The position numbers and the translations under genes were made by a program. A DNA stretch of 64,000 nucleotides from Mallotus nudiflorus (lineage: Eukaryota > Streptophyta > Magnoliopsida > Malpighiales > Euphorbiaceae): positions 1,234,501-1,298,500 of the forward strand of contig CANTUR010001443.1 of the NCBI GenBank assembly GCA_947683625.1, given 5' to 3'. Shown here piece after piece: positions 10,906-23,150 of the stretch. Below the pieces are notes generated by a model. That model was not told the origin of the DNA. It searched no databases and saw only the letters and a program-made list of their open reading frames with translations. Position 1 is the stretch's first letter, and every line of letters begins with the position of its first letter.

Positions 10906-13900
10906 TGTCACGACCCAAAACAGGGGCCATGACCGACGCTAGGGAACGGGAATTCTTTCGAATCCAAAACCCATAGCAAGCCTAAAAATAAAATAAAATA
11001 TGCAATAGTAATAGTAACAATATCAAATTTGCAGCGGAAATAAAAATCGTAAATATAATAATAACATTCTCATCACATATATAATCTCTTTAATACAAAT
11101 CCAGTTTCAATATAATACATCTCTTTAAATAAAATACATGAAATCCAATACTTTAATTCATAACTACTGCAGTGTCTAGATTATAATAAAAATAAGACTC
11201 AAGTAAATAGTTTACACAAAGAAGCCGGGGTGGAAGAAATCCGGCGTATCGACCTGCTACTGAGGTCTGAAGATGTTGACTCTCCTGAAAAATTATCAAC
11301 GGAGGGGAGTCAGACCTCACTGAGTGAATTACTATAATATATATACATACACACTAAGTGACAATGCATACAATCAACAGTATATATATAATATGTATAT
11401 ATACAGGCAATACACACAGATGCAATAAAATCATTTTTATATATATTTTATTGAAAATCATCTTTTATGAAGGATCACATAGAACCCTAGAATATCGCAA
11501 CCTCAGAAATAGTGTTAGACAACACTCTAGCCATATGGGCTCACTTAATCCAAATATATCCACTTAATCCATTTAGACAGTAGACTGGCCCCGAGACACT
11601 AAGTCAATCGAGCTCCAGCAGTCTGACTGCCAGTGTGATTGGCCCTAAGACACTTGGTCAACCGAGCTCCAGCAATCACACCCAAACTACATCTCACATA
11701 TCAAATAATCATATCAAACCAATATCCATAAATAGTTAGTAATATAGCCTAAAGCTATAGGCATACCGGTACGTACTCGGTCCTAGTGCTGCCCACTAGG
11801 TAGCACGTTCTATCGATATCCTTCATCATTAATAATATAAAACATTCATTCACAAAAAATAAATGATGCATGAATGTAGATGAAATAACAATATAACCCA
11901 TATATATATACTAGAAATATACCAAAAGTAAACCAGGTATATTTCGAGTATATATACGTCAAATAAATCCAGTCAAATCATAAATTAAACTAAAAATATA
12001 TTTAAAAACATTTTAAATATATTTTATTAACAAAACATGTATATAATTTATTACATACCAAAAATAAACCAAAAATATACTTAATATAAACTTAAGAAAT
12101 AATCAAATTATTTATGCATATTTAATCAACATAAAACATGTATTTCTAAATCATGCATCCTAAGCATATATATATAGTATAGTAACTCACCTAGTGCGCT
12201 CCACGAGACGGGTCCGACGGGCCTGGTCCACTAGCCCTTGGTCTCGGCGCAACTAAACAAGCAATAAATAACCGACATTAGAATAAACCTAACAGAAATC
12301 CTAGAATTCAATCTAGAGTATTTAACACAGAATCAGAAATTAGGATTCGACTGGATATCACGTTTTACGAGAATTCTATCGAAAATTCGATAGAACCTCC
12401 CCTGTAAAATGGACATCTCTCTACTCAAAAGAGTAGAGCTGACCCTGCAAGGAAATACACTTCGAAAAACTACACAAGGCACAATCAAAATCCTACGGTC
12501 GGACTCCAAACTACAGTCCACCGACCGGGATCCATAAACACAGAATAATTCCAGATATACCAAAAATATCCTTAAAACCTAAAAATACATTTTATAGGTA
12601 GAAATTACATAATTAACCTTTAAACACTATAAAAACCGATAAAAACTCGTTTTATTAGTAAAATCGTATATTATATATATAATTGAAAATAATTCACAAA
12701 AAATAGTTTTAATTAGTTAAAAATACTAAATAATTTGTTGAAATCATTTTTATACCTTAAATAACTATTGAAACCAATTAAATTACATTTTTATCCAATT
12801 TTGTGTAAAATTACCAAAATACCCCTATATATATAAATATACTTAAATTACTTCAAAAATTCACCAAAAATTATACAATTATCCAAAATTAATTTTCTCA
12901 ACATATTTATCAATAAATATTAATAATTAAACTCATTTAACCAATTAAATTCAATTAAAAACACATTTAACCTAATTTCTCAAAATCACATAAACTTCAA
13001 TAATTCAAAATAAATACTTATAAATTCATAAAAATTCCAAATAAATTCCTATAATTCATTTCAACACCTAATTTAATCATAAACCCCAATTTCATAATTT
13101 AAATAATTAATTTCCGAAAATTAGAAAATAATATTAAATATTCAAAAATACCCAAAAATCCAAAAAATCTCCAAAAATTCCAAAAAAATTCATACATGTA
13201 GATTGAGATACTAGGAACAACATTTGTGAAGGGAGTTTTCATGAATCAATCAATTCGAAGCTCAAAAAAATCGAAAACCCTAATGTGACCGAATTGAGTT
13301 TTAGCTCAAACCTCAAAATCCACTTGATTTCAGGCCAAAAGGAGCTTAGAATTGGAATCACTGGAGCTCAAGGAGTCGATGAAGACCGACGGTGCATGAA
13401 ATGGTGGCCGAAATCATCGTTGACGGCAAGAAGCTCAACTTGCTGCCATGGCGGATTCCGGGCGATCCAGCGAGCTTCCGGTGGCCTGGTCACGTCGGAG
13501 GGGAAGAGGAAGGAAGGGGAAGGAGGTTGGTGGTAGCTGGTGGTGCGGTCCGGCATGCTGAAACAGGAGGCGCGGTGAAGGTAGACGATCGGGAGAGAAG
13601 AAGGAGAGGGAGGGGCTAAACGGTAATTTGGCAAATCCTTTTGATTTTTAATGTATATATGTATATATATATACTTTACACTATATAATAAAATAATATT
13701 ATATTATACACATTAAATATACACCACACACATAAAATTTAATATTTTAATAATTTATACTAAATAAAAATAATTAAATAACAATAAAACTAATAAATAA
13801 TTAATAAAATATTAGGGTAATACTAAACCCTAATTAAATAAATATTTACACACATAGGCTTTATTTAGTATTTTAAAAATACGTATGAGTTTATGCAAGT

Positions 13901-14132
13901 CCAAAAATATATTTAAAATAATTAATAATAAATTATTTACGTGAAAATTTCCCCGAAAATGCAAGTCCCGGGAAAATTTTACGTAAAATACTATAAATAA
14001 TGCACAATAATAAAAATAGGTTTTAAATACACATTAACTCGTAAAAATATCATAGTATACATACAAAAATTATTAACACTGTATATCCCGGTACAGTGTA
14101 AAAATATTTTAAAAAAAACACGGGATATTACA
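10906..14132 (-). mobile_element. 5' LTR of the nested Tekay element
   Basis: Partner of 2706-5922, with the same TG...CA ends. It should carry the promoter: an AT-rich segment with TATA-like sequence near 13650 is followed in element direction by a GC-rich, pyrimidine-rich island (about 13370-13620) that looks like a transcript leader. Splice-like block edges and stem modules follow towards 10906. Confidence 0.92.
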
Positions 14133-14137
14133 GAGAG
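14133..14137. repeat. Target site duplication, right copy (GAGAG)
   Basis: Identical to 2701-2705. The host gag frame continues directly from here. Confidence 0.9.
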
Positions 14138-15540
14138 TCCATCAGGGACCGTGTTACAGGGCTCTTGGAGTATGCTTTAGATGCAGACAGACGAGACATT
14201 TTTCCAAAGTATGACCTTGTTATAGTTTTTAACCACAGCACTCAATTGCCAGTGCAACACTAATATCTTTTCAGTTGCCTCCAGCTCAGTATCCAAGTTC
14301 GACTCAAGTTGTTGCCCAATAAGGGCATGGTAGAGGTACTAAAGGGGCTGCTAAAGGTTTTGGCCAGGCTTCCACTAGTCAGCAAGGAGGTCGAGGTTAG
14401 GCTAGAGTTTTCCACCTTACCCAGTAGGATGCTCAGGCATCTAATGCCGTTGTTATAGGTATTATTCCAATATATTGCTTGGATGCTTAGGATTTGATTA
14501 ATTTAGGTGCTACAAACTCTTTCATGTCCCCTATATTTGCTTCAAAGTCATGTTGGCAAGCTTCGAGGATGGCTTTTCCTTTGTCTGTCGCCACTCCTTT
14601 AAGCGATTCGTTGGATACTGATGTTGTTCTTTCTGGTTGTCCAGTGTTTGTCGGATACAGATAACTACCAAAAAAATTAGTGCTATTATATATGATGGAA
14701 TTTGATATGATTTTGGGTATGGATTAGTTATCTCAGCACTATACCATTATGGATTGTCAAAGTAAAGAGGTGATTTTCAGAATTCTAGATGAAGAAGAGT
14801 TTAAGTTTATCGATGATAAGAGTTCTGCACCTCAAAATCTCATCTCTGCTATCATGGCCAGGAAGATGCTGAGGAAGGGTTGTCAGGGATACTTGACACT
14901 TGTTAGAGATACTTTTATGGAGAAGTTATCACTTATAGATGCTCCTGTTGCTTGTGAGTTTCCTGACATTTTTGCTGAGGAGTTGTCAGGTTTACCACCT
15001 TACAGAGAGATTGAATTCTGTATAAATGTGGTTCCAAGCACCACTCCTATTTTGTTGCTACCTTACAGAATGGCTCCTACAGAGTTAAAAGAGTTAAAGG
15101 AATAATTATAGGATTTGTTAGATAAGGGTTTCATTAGACCTGGTGTTTCTCCTTGGGGTGCACCAGTCCTATTTGTGAGGAAGAAAGATGGTACCCTGAG
15201 ACTGTGCATTGATTATAGAGAGCTTAATAAGGTGATAGTAAAGAACAAGTCTCCTCTCCCAAGGATAGATGATCTGTTTGATCAGCCTCAGGGTGCGTAG
15301 TTCTTTTCTAAGATTGACTTGAGGTTAGGTTATCATCAGTTACGGATCAATGAAGCCAATGTTCCTAAAATGGCATTTCGCACTCAATATGGCCACTATG
15401 AGTTTCTGGTAATATCATTTGGGTTGACTAATGCACTATGTGCTTTTATAGATCTGATGAACAGGATATTCAGACTATTCGTGGATCAGTTTGTAGTAGT
15501 CTTCATTGATGATATACTGGTGTATTCGAAAAGTAGTATA
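14138..15540 (+). pseudogene. Host Tekay gag end, protease and truncated RT
   Basis: This resumes the gag relic interrupted at 2705. The knuckle region (near 14180) keeps Cys and His but has lost other residues. The protease site reads NLGATNSF instead of DSGATHSF, and the later motif ends in a stop (GMD followed by TAG near 14725). RT is readable as GFIRPGVSPWGAPVLF, DYRELNKVIVKNKSPLPRID and VVFIDDILVYS, with stops at about 15105 and 15298. RT ends abruptly after VYSKSS; RNase H and integrase are missing and LTR sequence follows at once. Confidence 0.85.
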
Positions 15541-16041
15541 TAAATGGTGTATTATGTTCAAATGAATTTCATTATGTTTTAAATGATGTATTTTATTATT
15601 TTCCATAATCATACGATTTTAATGAAGGATATTGATAGAATGTGCTACTTAGTGGGCTACACTAGGACCACGCACGTACCGATACGATAGATTTTAGGGT
15701 TAAGTTATAAAAATCACTTAAGGTGACATATGATTGATCTATTATTGAGAATTACTGTGATTGAGTAGTGTGATTGTGGGAGCTTGGTTGACCTAATGTC
15801 TCGAGGCTAATCACACTGACAGTTGGACTGCCGGAGCTCAATTGACTTAGTGTCTCGAGGCCAGTTTACTGTCCAAAATGGAATAAGAGAATTACTTTAG
15901 AATTAAGTAAGTTTGTATGGGTAGTGTGATATTTCATTGAGGTTATGAATATTTTAGGGTTCTATTTGTTCCTTCACTCAAATAAACATTTTCTGCATTT
16001 ATTATATATAAAAGTGGATTTCAGCATCGATGTGAAATACT

Positions 16042-16087
<46 letters not shown>

Positions 16088-16548
16088 CTGATGATTAATT
16101 TCATATGACATTAGGAGGTGCATGTATATATATTATAATAATTCACTCAGTGAGGTTTGACCCCTTCTCAACCATTTTTTTATGAGAGTCTTCTTCATCA
16201 TACTGTACCAGTAGTGCTTTATGCCGATTTTCTTCCACCCTGGTTATTTTATGTAAACTTCATATTTAAAATTTTATTGTATTATAGAAAACTACAATAG
16301 TAGTGTTATTGTACCTGTAGTGTGTTGTACCAGTTTAAGACTTTGTATTAAAATATGTATGAATATTTTTATTTTATGAAATGACATTTAAGTATTTATT
16401 TTTATATCGATTTAAAGTTTTAATTCTGACATATTTTATTTATTTATTGCATGTTGTGTTTTTATTTTTAAGGCTTAATATAGGTTCCAGACTTGAAAGA
16501 ATTCCCATTCCCTAGCACCAGTCATGACTCCCGGTTTAGGTCGTAACA
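15541..16548 (+). mobile_element. Host Tekay 3' LTR, 5'-truncated
   Basis: From about 15630 the sequence follows the Tekay LTR layout: gatagaatgtgctac and the cttagtg/cactagg hairpin, two stem modules (15767-15817 and 15820-15871), an exon-like block after tcactcagtgagg, and the terminal segment ending gtcgtaaca at 16548. The left two thirds of the LTR and the pol 3' half are deleted at about 15540. It pairs with 1317-1487. Confidence 0.78.
16043..16083. repeat. (TA)n microsatellite
   Basis: About twenty uninterrupted TA units inside the truncated LTR. Other LTR copies hold a shorter TA-rich tract at the same place. Confidence 0.95.
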
Positions 16549-16847
16549 CCTTAATTTAGGAAACTATTTTTTTCTTATTTTATCTCTAGTTATACTCTAA
16601 TTGTATTAATATCTATTTTTAGGGTTTAACAATTGTAATCTCATTATTGTTAGCCATTCTAACACTCATTGTATGCTTTTTTACAACAAAGTGAAATCCT
16701 CTCCTCCTCTGCCTATAGCTTTTTCCTGTCTTGGGGTTTTCCATGAAAATGCTTATGTGTTGTTTCTCTACTTCTTTAACTTACCATTATTCTTTTGTGT
16801 TTAATTTTTTTTCATTTGTGCACTTTGATTACTTTTGCTATGCAACA
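16549..16847 (+). mobile_element. Copia LTR remnant
   Basis: Pyrimidine-rich, LTR-end-like sequence finishing tatgcaaca just before a tRNA-Met primer site. The left limit is set only by the end of the preceding gypsy LTR, so the true LTR start may be missing. The gag relic downstream indicates Ty1/copia. Confidence 0.5.
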
Positions 16848-16850
16848 AAC

Positions 16851-16862
16851 TAGTATCAGAGC
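16851..16862 (+). promoter_or_regulatory. Primer binding site of the copia relic
   Basis: tagtatcagagc differs at one base from the tRNA-Met complement and precedes the copia gag relic. Confidence 0.7.
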
Positions 16863-16929
16863 TAAAATTTTGTTAGACCTTTTTAATCTTGACATTTTTC
16901 TAATTTGAGTAATGGTTTTAGTAAAGTAT

Positions 16930-17640
16930 GACTTTCCACTTTTGTATCATAGCACAAGATTTTCTTTATGGTAGGTAAAGATGTGCTCCATATGCGCATA
17001 GATGGATTTAGATGATGCTATTTTGGGGGTTGATCATATGCCCACCTCGTGGACGAGTAAAGAAAAGTAGCATAGAGATTGTAAAGCCTTGGCTCAAATA
17101 CATTTGCATTTTTCTAATAATATTTTTCAAGATATATTGAAAGAGATGACCATTGCCTTATTATGGATGAAGTTTGACTAGTCGTGTATGAAGAAAATGC
17201 TTACCAGTAAAATGTATTTAAAGGAGAGTTTATGCTCTCATTGTTTAATAAATGGTACATCATTTTAGAATCATTTGAAAGTTTTTAAGTTGATAGATTC
17301 CCACTTTGAAAATATGGAGTTGAAGTTGAATAATAAAGATTTGGCATTAATTCTTCTTTGTTCCCTACCTCCGTCTTATGTGACTTTTGTTAATAAATTA
17401 TTGTATAGTCAAGATAAGATTTCTCTCAAAAAGGAATATGATGCTTTATTTTCTAAAGAGAAAATTAAATAATTGGTGGTTAATCTTGAGACTCGGGCAG
17501 AGAGACTTATGGTTCATGATAAGAAACTTGAGAGAGGCATTAGTAATCTCAAAGTTTAGGAATAAGACTATGAAGTACTACTACTGCAAGAGAAAAGGTC
17601 ATATTAAGGCGGAGTGTTTAAAGTTAAAAATTGGAATTCA
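16930..17640 (+). pseudogene. Copia gag relic with degenerate zinc knuckle
   Basis: Translated stretches match the copia gag (UBN2) pattern. They include a Trp-containing start region, then AQIHLHFSNNIF, TIALLWMKF, LTSKMYLKE, the DLALILLCSLPPSY segment and KKEYDALFSKEK. A knuckle follows near 17575 (YYCKRKGHIKAEC), where the first Cys is Tyr. Stops occur at several points and frames change after 17470. Nothing recognisable as protease, integrase or RT follows, so only the 5' part of the element survives. Non-functional. Confidence 0.75.
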
Positions 17641-17764
17641 AAGAGGTGATTATAAAGGTGGTGAGTGTAGATGGCGGGGTTTAATGCGCGTCCAAGTCTT
17701 TGCAACTATGATCCTATTTGAGTTCATGACTCTAGGGAATATACAACCACTATCACAAAGATGA

Positions 17765-19265
17765 AACATAGAGATAAGGAGTTGCCACTAAGGGTAGTAA
17801 CTAGGAAAACTTTCAAAATTTATAGTAACTCATTCCCTAAAAGAGAGTTAGCATCACACCAAGAGAATTCGGAGTATACTAACTGCTTTTAGTCTCATGT
17901 TTATTTAGATTTATGATATTATTTACTATTTTATTCGTTATCTGCATGTAATTTAAACTCACTTAAGAACACAAAAGAAAGCATACAAATCCCTAAAGTT
18001 AGTCTAATATACATTAATTTTAATTATATGGGCTAAATCTACATGTTTTAATTTAAAGTGATTCTAATAGCTAATCGGCTTAATTTCTACAAATTTTAAA
18101 TTAGTGATTCTAAATCTATTTATTTTAATTTTAAAGCAATGAATTTAAGTTTACAAATTAGGAAAGCTTTAAATTGATGGGTCTAACTCTACATCTTTTA
18201 AGTCTAAAATGAGCCTAAGTCTACAAAATATGAAAAGGCTTTAGTTAATGGGTTATGTTTAATTAAATTTAATTAAACTAAATGAACCTATGTCTATTTT
18301 AACTAAGTGGACCTAAACTTAATTAAATTAAATCTAATCAGAGTAAAAATAGCAAATAAATAAATAAACCTTAAATAAGTCTAATCTCCTAATTCTAATC
18401 CAATTTTCGCATTAATTTCAATTGAATTATTACCAAATGAAACTTCGAGTACTAATCAATTAATCAAACAAAAAATCAAAAGCAATAAAATACATAATTT
18501 CACTATTCCTACTATTGGGGCTATTATAAAGATATAATAAAATTAAATACAAAATAAAATTAAAAATCCTTAAAATAAATCAAACCAATACAAAATTTTA
18601 AGATAAAACATAACAAAAATACTTAAGATAAAAAAAAGTTATTCTTTTTTATGATTTTGGCTATGAATTCTTTTCCGTGGCCAGTTCTGCTCCACAATTC
18701 ATTCACTAAATTCCATCCATCATAAAAAAATAAAAAATCAAATAAAAACTAATTAGTGAATGGTTAAAAATAATAAGTAAAAAATCAAGTAAAATAAAGA
18801 AATAAAAGTGAATCAAAATAAAAGAGAAAGAAGATGAAGATGAAGATGAGAATAGGACGTAGTATTAATTTCCCTCAGAAGGTGATCACTGTTGGTATGA
18901 AAGTCTATGGTTTTTGTTTTATCTGTGAGTTTTAGTTTATTTAAATATAATTCATGGCAAAGAACTAAAAAAATAATGTGAAAATAAAGAAGAGTCGAGT
19001 GTGTTTTTGGCTCATGACAAAGAATTAAAAAGCTAGGAAATAAGTTCTCACGACAAAAAATTCAGGACCTCCTCTCTTGTGAAAAGAAGTTTGGTATTTA
19101 TAAAAATATTGGTCTTATAGCCCCACATTGGTTTCAGGATAAATAAAATAAAATAAAATAAAGAGATTTTTCATAAATAGACCAAAAACTAAAAATATTA
19201 TCAAAAGCTACATTGACAAAAAATATTTTCAAAACTAACTTTTATTTTCTCCAAAGTAACTTCAT
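17765..19265. other. AT-rich stretch, no gene seen
   Basis: No coding pattern on either strand. It holds A/T-rich text with recurring ctacaaattttaaatt-like phrases (18000-18330) and a TATA-like tatttataaaaa near 19098 followed by gccccacattgg. It may include the lost middle of the copia or Athila element. I cannot assign it. Confidence 0.4.
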
Positions 19266-20070
19266 TATTATGGAAACAAGTACATCTTGGTTGGCATTGA
19301 TTATGTCTCTAAATGAGTTAAAGCAATTGCCTCCCTAACTAATGATGCAAAAGTAGTCACTAAGTTCCTTCGAAGAAACATTTTCACTCACTTTGGAACT
19401 TTTAGGGCTATAATAAATGATGGTGGTTCTCACTTTTACAACCATCAATTTGAGAGTCTTCTTGCAAAGTATGGACTCAAGCATAAAGTGGCTACAATGT
19501 ACCATCCCCAAACAAGTGGACAAGTGGAGATCATCTTTATACAAAGATTGGTTTACACATTTGGATAATGTTTTTTAGGATACAACCTTCAAAACTCCTA
19601 TAAGAACTTTACCTTTCCATTTGATCTTTGGGAAGTCATGCCATCTTCTTATTGAGCTAGAGTAGAGAGCATTTTTGGCTACAAGGTTTCTCAAATTCAA
19701 TCTATTAAAGGCAAGGGTCAAGAGACTTCTCAAACTTAATAAACTTAAGGAGTTAGGTTGGGTGCTTATGAGAACGCAAAAAGTTATAAGGAAAGAAGTA
19801 AAAAGTGGCATGATAAGAAATTACAGAATAAGGAATTTAAAGTAGGAGACTTAGTGCCTTTTTTAACTCAAGATTAAAACTCTTTCTTAGAAAACTAAAG
19901 TTAAGATGGTCTGGAACTTTCAAGATTAAGAGAATCTTCCCTCATGGAGCTGTTGAACTCTTAAATAAGGCCAATAAAACATTCAATGTTAATAGATAGT
20001 GCCTTAAGCTTTATCACACAAATGAAGAAAGCCTAAAGAGTGTCACTTATACACTTATTGACCCCGATTG
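19266..20070 (+). pseudogene. Athila-lineage integrase relic
   Basis: Reading from 19266 gives YGNKYILVGIDYVSK, then AIASLTNDAKVVTKFL, NIFTHFGTFRAIINDGGSHF, and YHPQTSGQVE, the integrase core pattern of the plant Athila lineage. Further segments include TFKTPIRTLPFHLIFGKSCHLLIELE and a C-terminal RWSG-like part. The paired Asp and the Glu of the core remain visible, but stops and frameshifts are frequent, for example directly after IDYVSK and after QVE. The zinc-binding N-terminus and all upstream pol are absent. It is followed by the env-like ORF, in the order usual for this lineage. Confidence 0.8.
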
Positions 20071-20279
20071 AGAGCATCATTATTTGGTTAAGCTAATGAC
20101 CTTAAATTAGTGCTAATTAGGAGGTAACCTAATATTTTTATATTAAATATTTATTTTCCTTTAATTTTTATACAGTATTTTCTCTTATTTAGCTTAGTTT
20201 TTTCCTTCTTTTTAACTTAGCATCATCATTCATGAAGAAAGGAGAGTAAAAAGCTAACGAATAAAAGTTTGGGAGCCTG

Positions 20280-20775
20280 ATATGCCCAGACACATAGCCA
20301 TGTCACTGGCTGTGCCTAGGTATGCTTCAATATATGTGCTTTTTCTGAAGGTGACATGGCCATGACGTGACTGTGTTTAAAGCTATGTTCCTGTGACCAT
20401 TTCACTTAGAATACAACATAGTTGTGTTTACATTATATTTGAATGATTTAAATTTTATATTTTGTATAAAACACCACACACTTTGAGACACAATTTCAAT
20501 ATGGCTATGTTGCTTTAGAAAGGGAGAAATTATAAATTGGACAGAAGATTGCATGGTCTATCACATGGTCGTGTGGATAAAAAATCCCCTAAAGCTATTT
20601 TGGATATAAGGTTGCATGGCTAACGACATGGCCTAGACATGGTCATGTCACTTAGAATCCCATTTGGATAGAACCACACACAGTTCTTAACACGACCACA
20701 ATATGGCCATGTCATACAACATCCCACAAATCTGAGCTTTGACGTGGTCCATGACATAGCCTTGACATGGTCATT
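20280..20775. repeat. Degenerate palindromic repeats between pol and env-like ORF
   Basis: Many copies of a short palindrome of the type acatggccatgt or acatggtcatgt, spaced 20-60 bases apart (for example near 20352, 20641, 20703 and 20767). They look like decayed forms of acacggccgtgt with CpG lost. Similar units recur in the 3' LTR around 23676-23995. Confidence 0.6.
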
Positions 20776-22195
20776 TGACACAACCTCTGTATATCCTAAC
20801 CTCCTAACCCTAGTTGCCATACTTCTTCTCCCCTTTTTCCTTTTATTTTCCTCTCCCCTTCTTATATTTTCTCCTCTTTATCTCTATAAATTTTATGATT
20901 TTCTTGTTCCATCAATCATGGTTCACCAAAAATTAATTAGGAAAAAGTTGAATCCACCCTTAAAAAAGTATTCTTGCATGGGTGACAACATGGGCATGCC
21001 CCCATTTTCATCACATCACCTCGATTCAAGTTCTTTAACATACCCTCTTCTTCAATTTCATTCTAAGGCTCAATGTGAAAGGTGTGTTCTTCTTAGTTCT
21101 TTACCTCTTCACCCCTCTTATCATATAGTTCTCAATGACTTAGGGGCTATAGGATTGAGTGAATTTATCTTGGGTATGATTGAGCTATCTAAATGGGATA
21201 ATTTTATTAAGATTAATCAACCCACATACTATAAATTCGTAGAATTCTTGTCCAGTTTCACTCTTAAAAAGGGTTTAGTTATTTATGATAAGCTCGATGT
21301 TATTAAGTTTAGAATAAGAAAGAAACGTTTCTTATGCTCTTTGATGAATTTGTTATGCATTGTAGGTTTTATGAACCAATATTCACCACTAGTGAAGATA
21401 TTAAGAACACTATGATAGATTTTGGGTTTGAGAGTGTGCCTCTTTATTGGAGGGAAATAATTAGGGGAGGAGAAATTACATACCATGATCCTAGGATTAG
21501 TCAGAGCACTACTATAGCATAGTCAAATTTTTGGTACTTACATCATTTTATTGCTTTTATTATATGTGGCCATTGTCAGAGCACCAGAGTTATTTTACTC
21601 CATGATTTATGTTATCTCCTCTATTTTGATAAAGGGCTAGTCTCTCATTTAGGTTACAGGTTCTCTTTCTATATGGAGAGCATGTTTAAAAAGAAAAAAG
21701 AGGCTTATATAGGGGATCCTATGTTATTAATTTAGCTAAACGCCTTGGTGTTTTTGACAAGTGCTCTAATTTGACTGAAGTATATTCTATAGTTTGCTTT
21801 AATCTTAATGTCTTGAGGAATATTAAATTAATAACTATGAGGGATGAGAGGTGTGTTTTGGTTGAGCCTTTAAGTGATGCTACCCCTTATGTCAATAAGT
21901 ACCCTCATTCTCCTTCACTTGTTGTTCCTCCTTTAGACACTACCACCTAAGTTAGGCCTTTTTCTTCTACTATACTCAATATCTATCTCACTCTCTAATA
22001 TCATTTCAACATACTATATTGGCTATATAATGGCTTCTCTACTTTTTGCCACGCTTATGGGATCCCTTTACCACCTCAACTAGTCTTTCTAAGCGTTGCA
22101 GTAGTAGCAAATACCGAAGAGTTTCATGATGATACAACTTCTGATGATGAAAGGATAAATGGGACTGAGTTTGCTAATATGATATTGATCTTGTA
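20744..22195 (+). pseudogene. Athila env-like third ORF relic
   Basis: This lies after integrase and in the same orientation, where Athila elements carry an extra ORF often called env-like. The first 224 codons (20744-21415) are open but begin with a GTG codon; the first ATG is further in. The segment from FHSKAQCERC through LGAIGLSEFILGMIELSKW and YYKFVEFLSSFTL resembles the conserved plant transposon protein region of this ORF. A frameshift near 21340 moves the reading to another frame (ending 21522), and later fragments (HDLCYLLYFDKG, HLGYRFSFY) follow with stops. A hydrophobic stretch lies near the start. Its role in plants is unproven. Decayed. Confidence 0.68.
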
Positions 22196-22954
22196 GACAA
22201 TTGATCTTTTTATGTTTTCTACATGTTTCTCTTTTTGTTGTTTTTAAATATTTATGTTTTGCTAAAGTTGTGTTTTATTATTACTGTTTATTTACTTTGA
22301 TATTTTTGGATTGTAGTAAACACCTTTCTTGTGTCTATTTGTATCATCTTCCTTTGTTTAGTTTTCTTATTGTTTCGTGCCTTCTCCATGAATAAATATT
22401 CAGGGTAGTGTTTCTTTTCCTTATTTTAATATTTATTAATCTGTTTTGCTTTTCTATTTTTATCCTCATTTTTGTTTAAGTCATTGAGGACAATGATGTG
22501 GATGGTGTGGGGAGGGTGTATCTTTGCATGTTTAATATTTTTGTTGATTTTTAAATTTGCATGTTTTACATAATAGTTTTGCATTTGGATTTTACATATT
22601 CTAATGTTAATCCTTCTAAAAAAGGGGACATAACTTTTTTTAAGGTATTTGTTCAAGTTTCATTAATTTCAATTTGATTTTCAAACACTTATGGTTATGC
22701 TCATCCTTAAAATTTTGTTTTTAATACTTTTGTGCAAAATTAGAGCTCAATTGCAATTTAAGAGCAATAATGTATAAGTACGCATTTTGATTAAATTATC
22801 AAATTATTGAATGGTTTATTAATTAAAATGGTTAAACATAATCATTATTATGAAAAATTTAGTTTTTATAACCTAAACATTAACTTGGAGACTGAAAGTG
22901 AGCATGATTTTAAGAGAGAATGCATATGGTTTGTAATTCAAAAAGGAAAAAAAA

Positions 22955-23150
22955 AAGCAAGGCAAGATGGAGCGTAAAACGCACTTGGTGAATTTTATTT
23001 TATAAAAACTTATGACAAGATGGAGCATAAAATGCACTCATATTGAGCAAGAAAAAAATGGTGAGATAGAGCATAAAACACACTCACCAAAGTAGAAAGT
23101 AAAAGAAAAGATGTTGTGATATGGAGTGTAAAACACTTTCATAATAAAAA
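22955..23150 (+). repeat. Array of small hairpins with AAA loops
   Basis: Four spaced units of the form gatggagNNNNaaaNNNNcactc: gcgt-aaa-acgc (near 22972), gcat-aaa-atgc (near 23023), gcat-aaa-acac (near 23069, imperfect) and gtgt-aaa-acac (near 23126). The arms differ between units but mostly remain complementary. Confidence 0.6.

Larger units (their letters stand above)
2706..14132 (-). mobile_element. Complete nested Tekay (Del) chromovirus LTR retrotransposon
   Basis: An 11.4-kb element on the minus strand, bounded by two LTRs of about 3.2 kb and flanked by perfect GAGAG duplications. Order in element direction: 5' LTR (14132-10906), tRNA-Met primer site, gag with CCHC knuckle, protease, RT, RNase H, integrase, C-terminal chromodomain-like segment, polypurine tract, 3' LTR (5922-2706). 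The domain order and the C-terminal segment after integrase indicate the Tekay/Del chromovirus lineage. The two LTRs differ at eight positions in the first 355 bases I compared by eye, all transitions, so the insertion is fairly recent. The polyprotein nevertheless has several stops and at least two frameshifts, so the copy could move only with proteins supplied by other elements. Confidence 0.93.

Noticed and set aside
16080..16100. Hammerhead-like ctgatga word
   Set aside because: No GAAA partner and no three-stem arrangement nearby.
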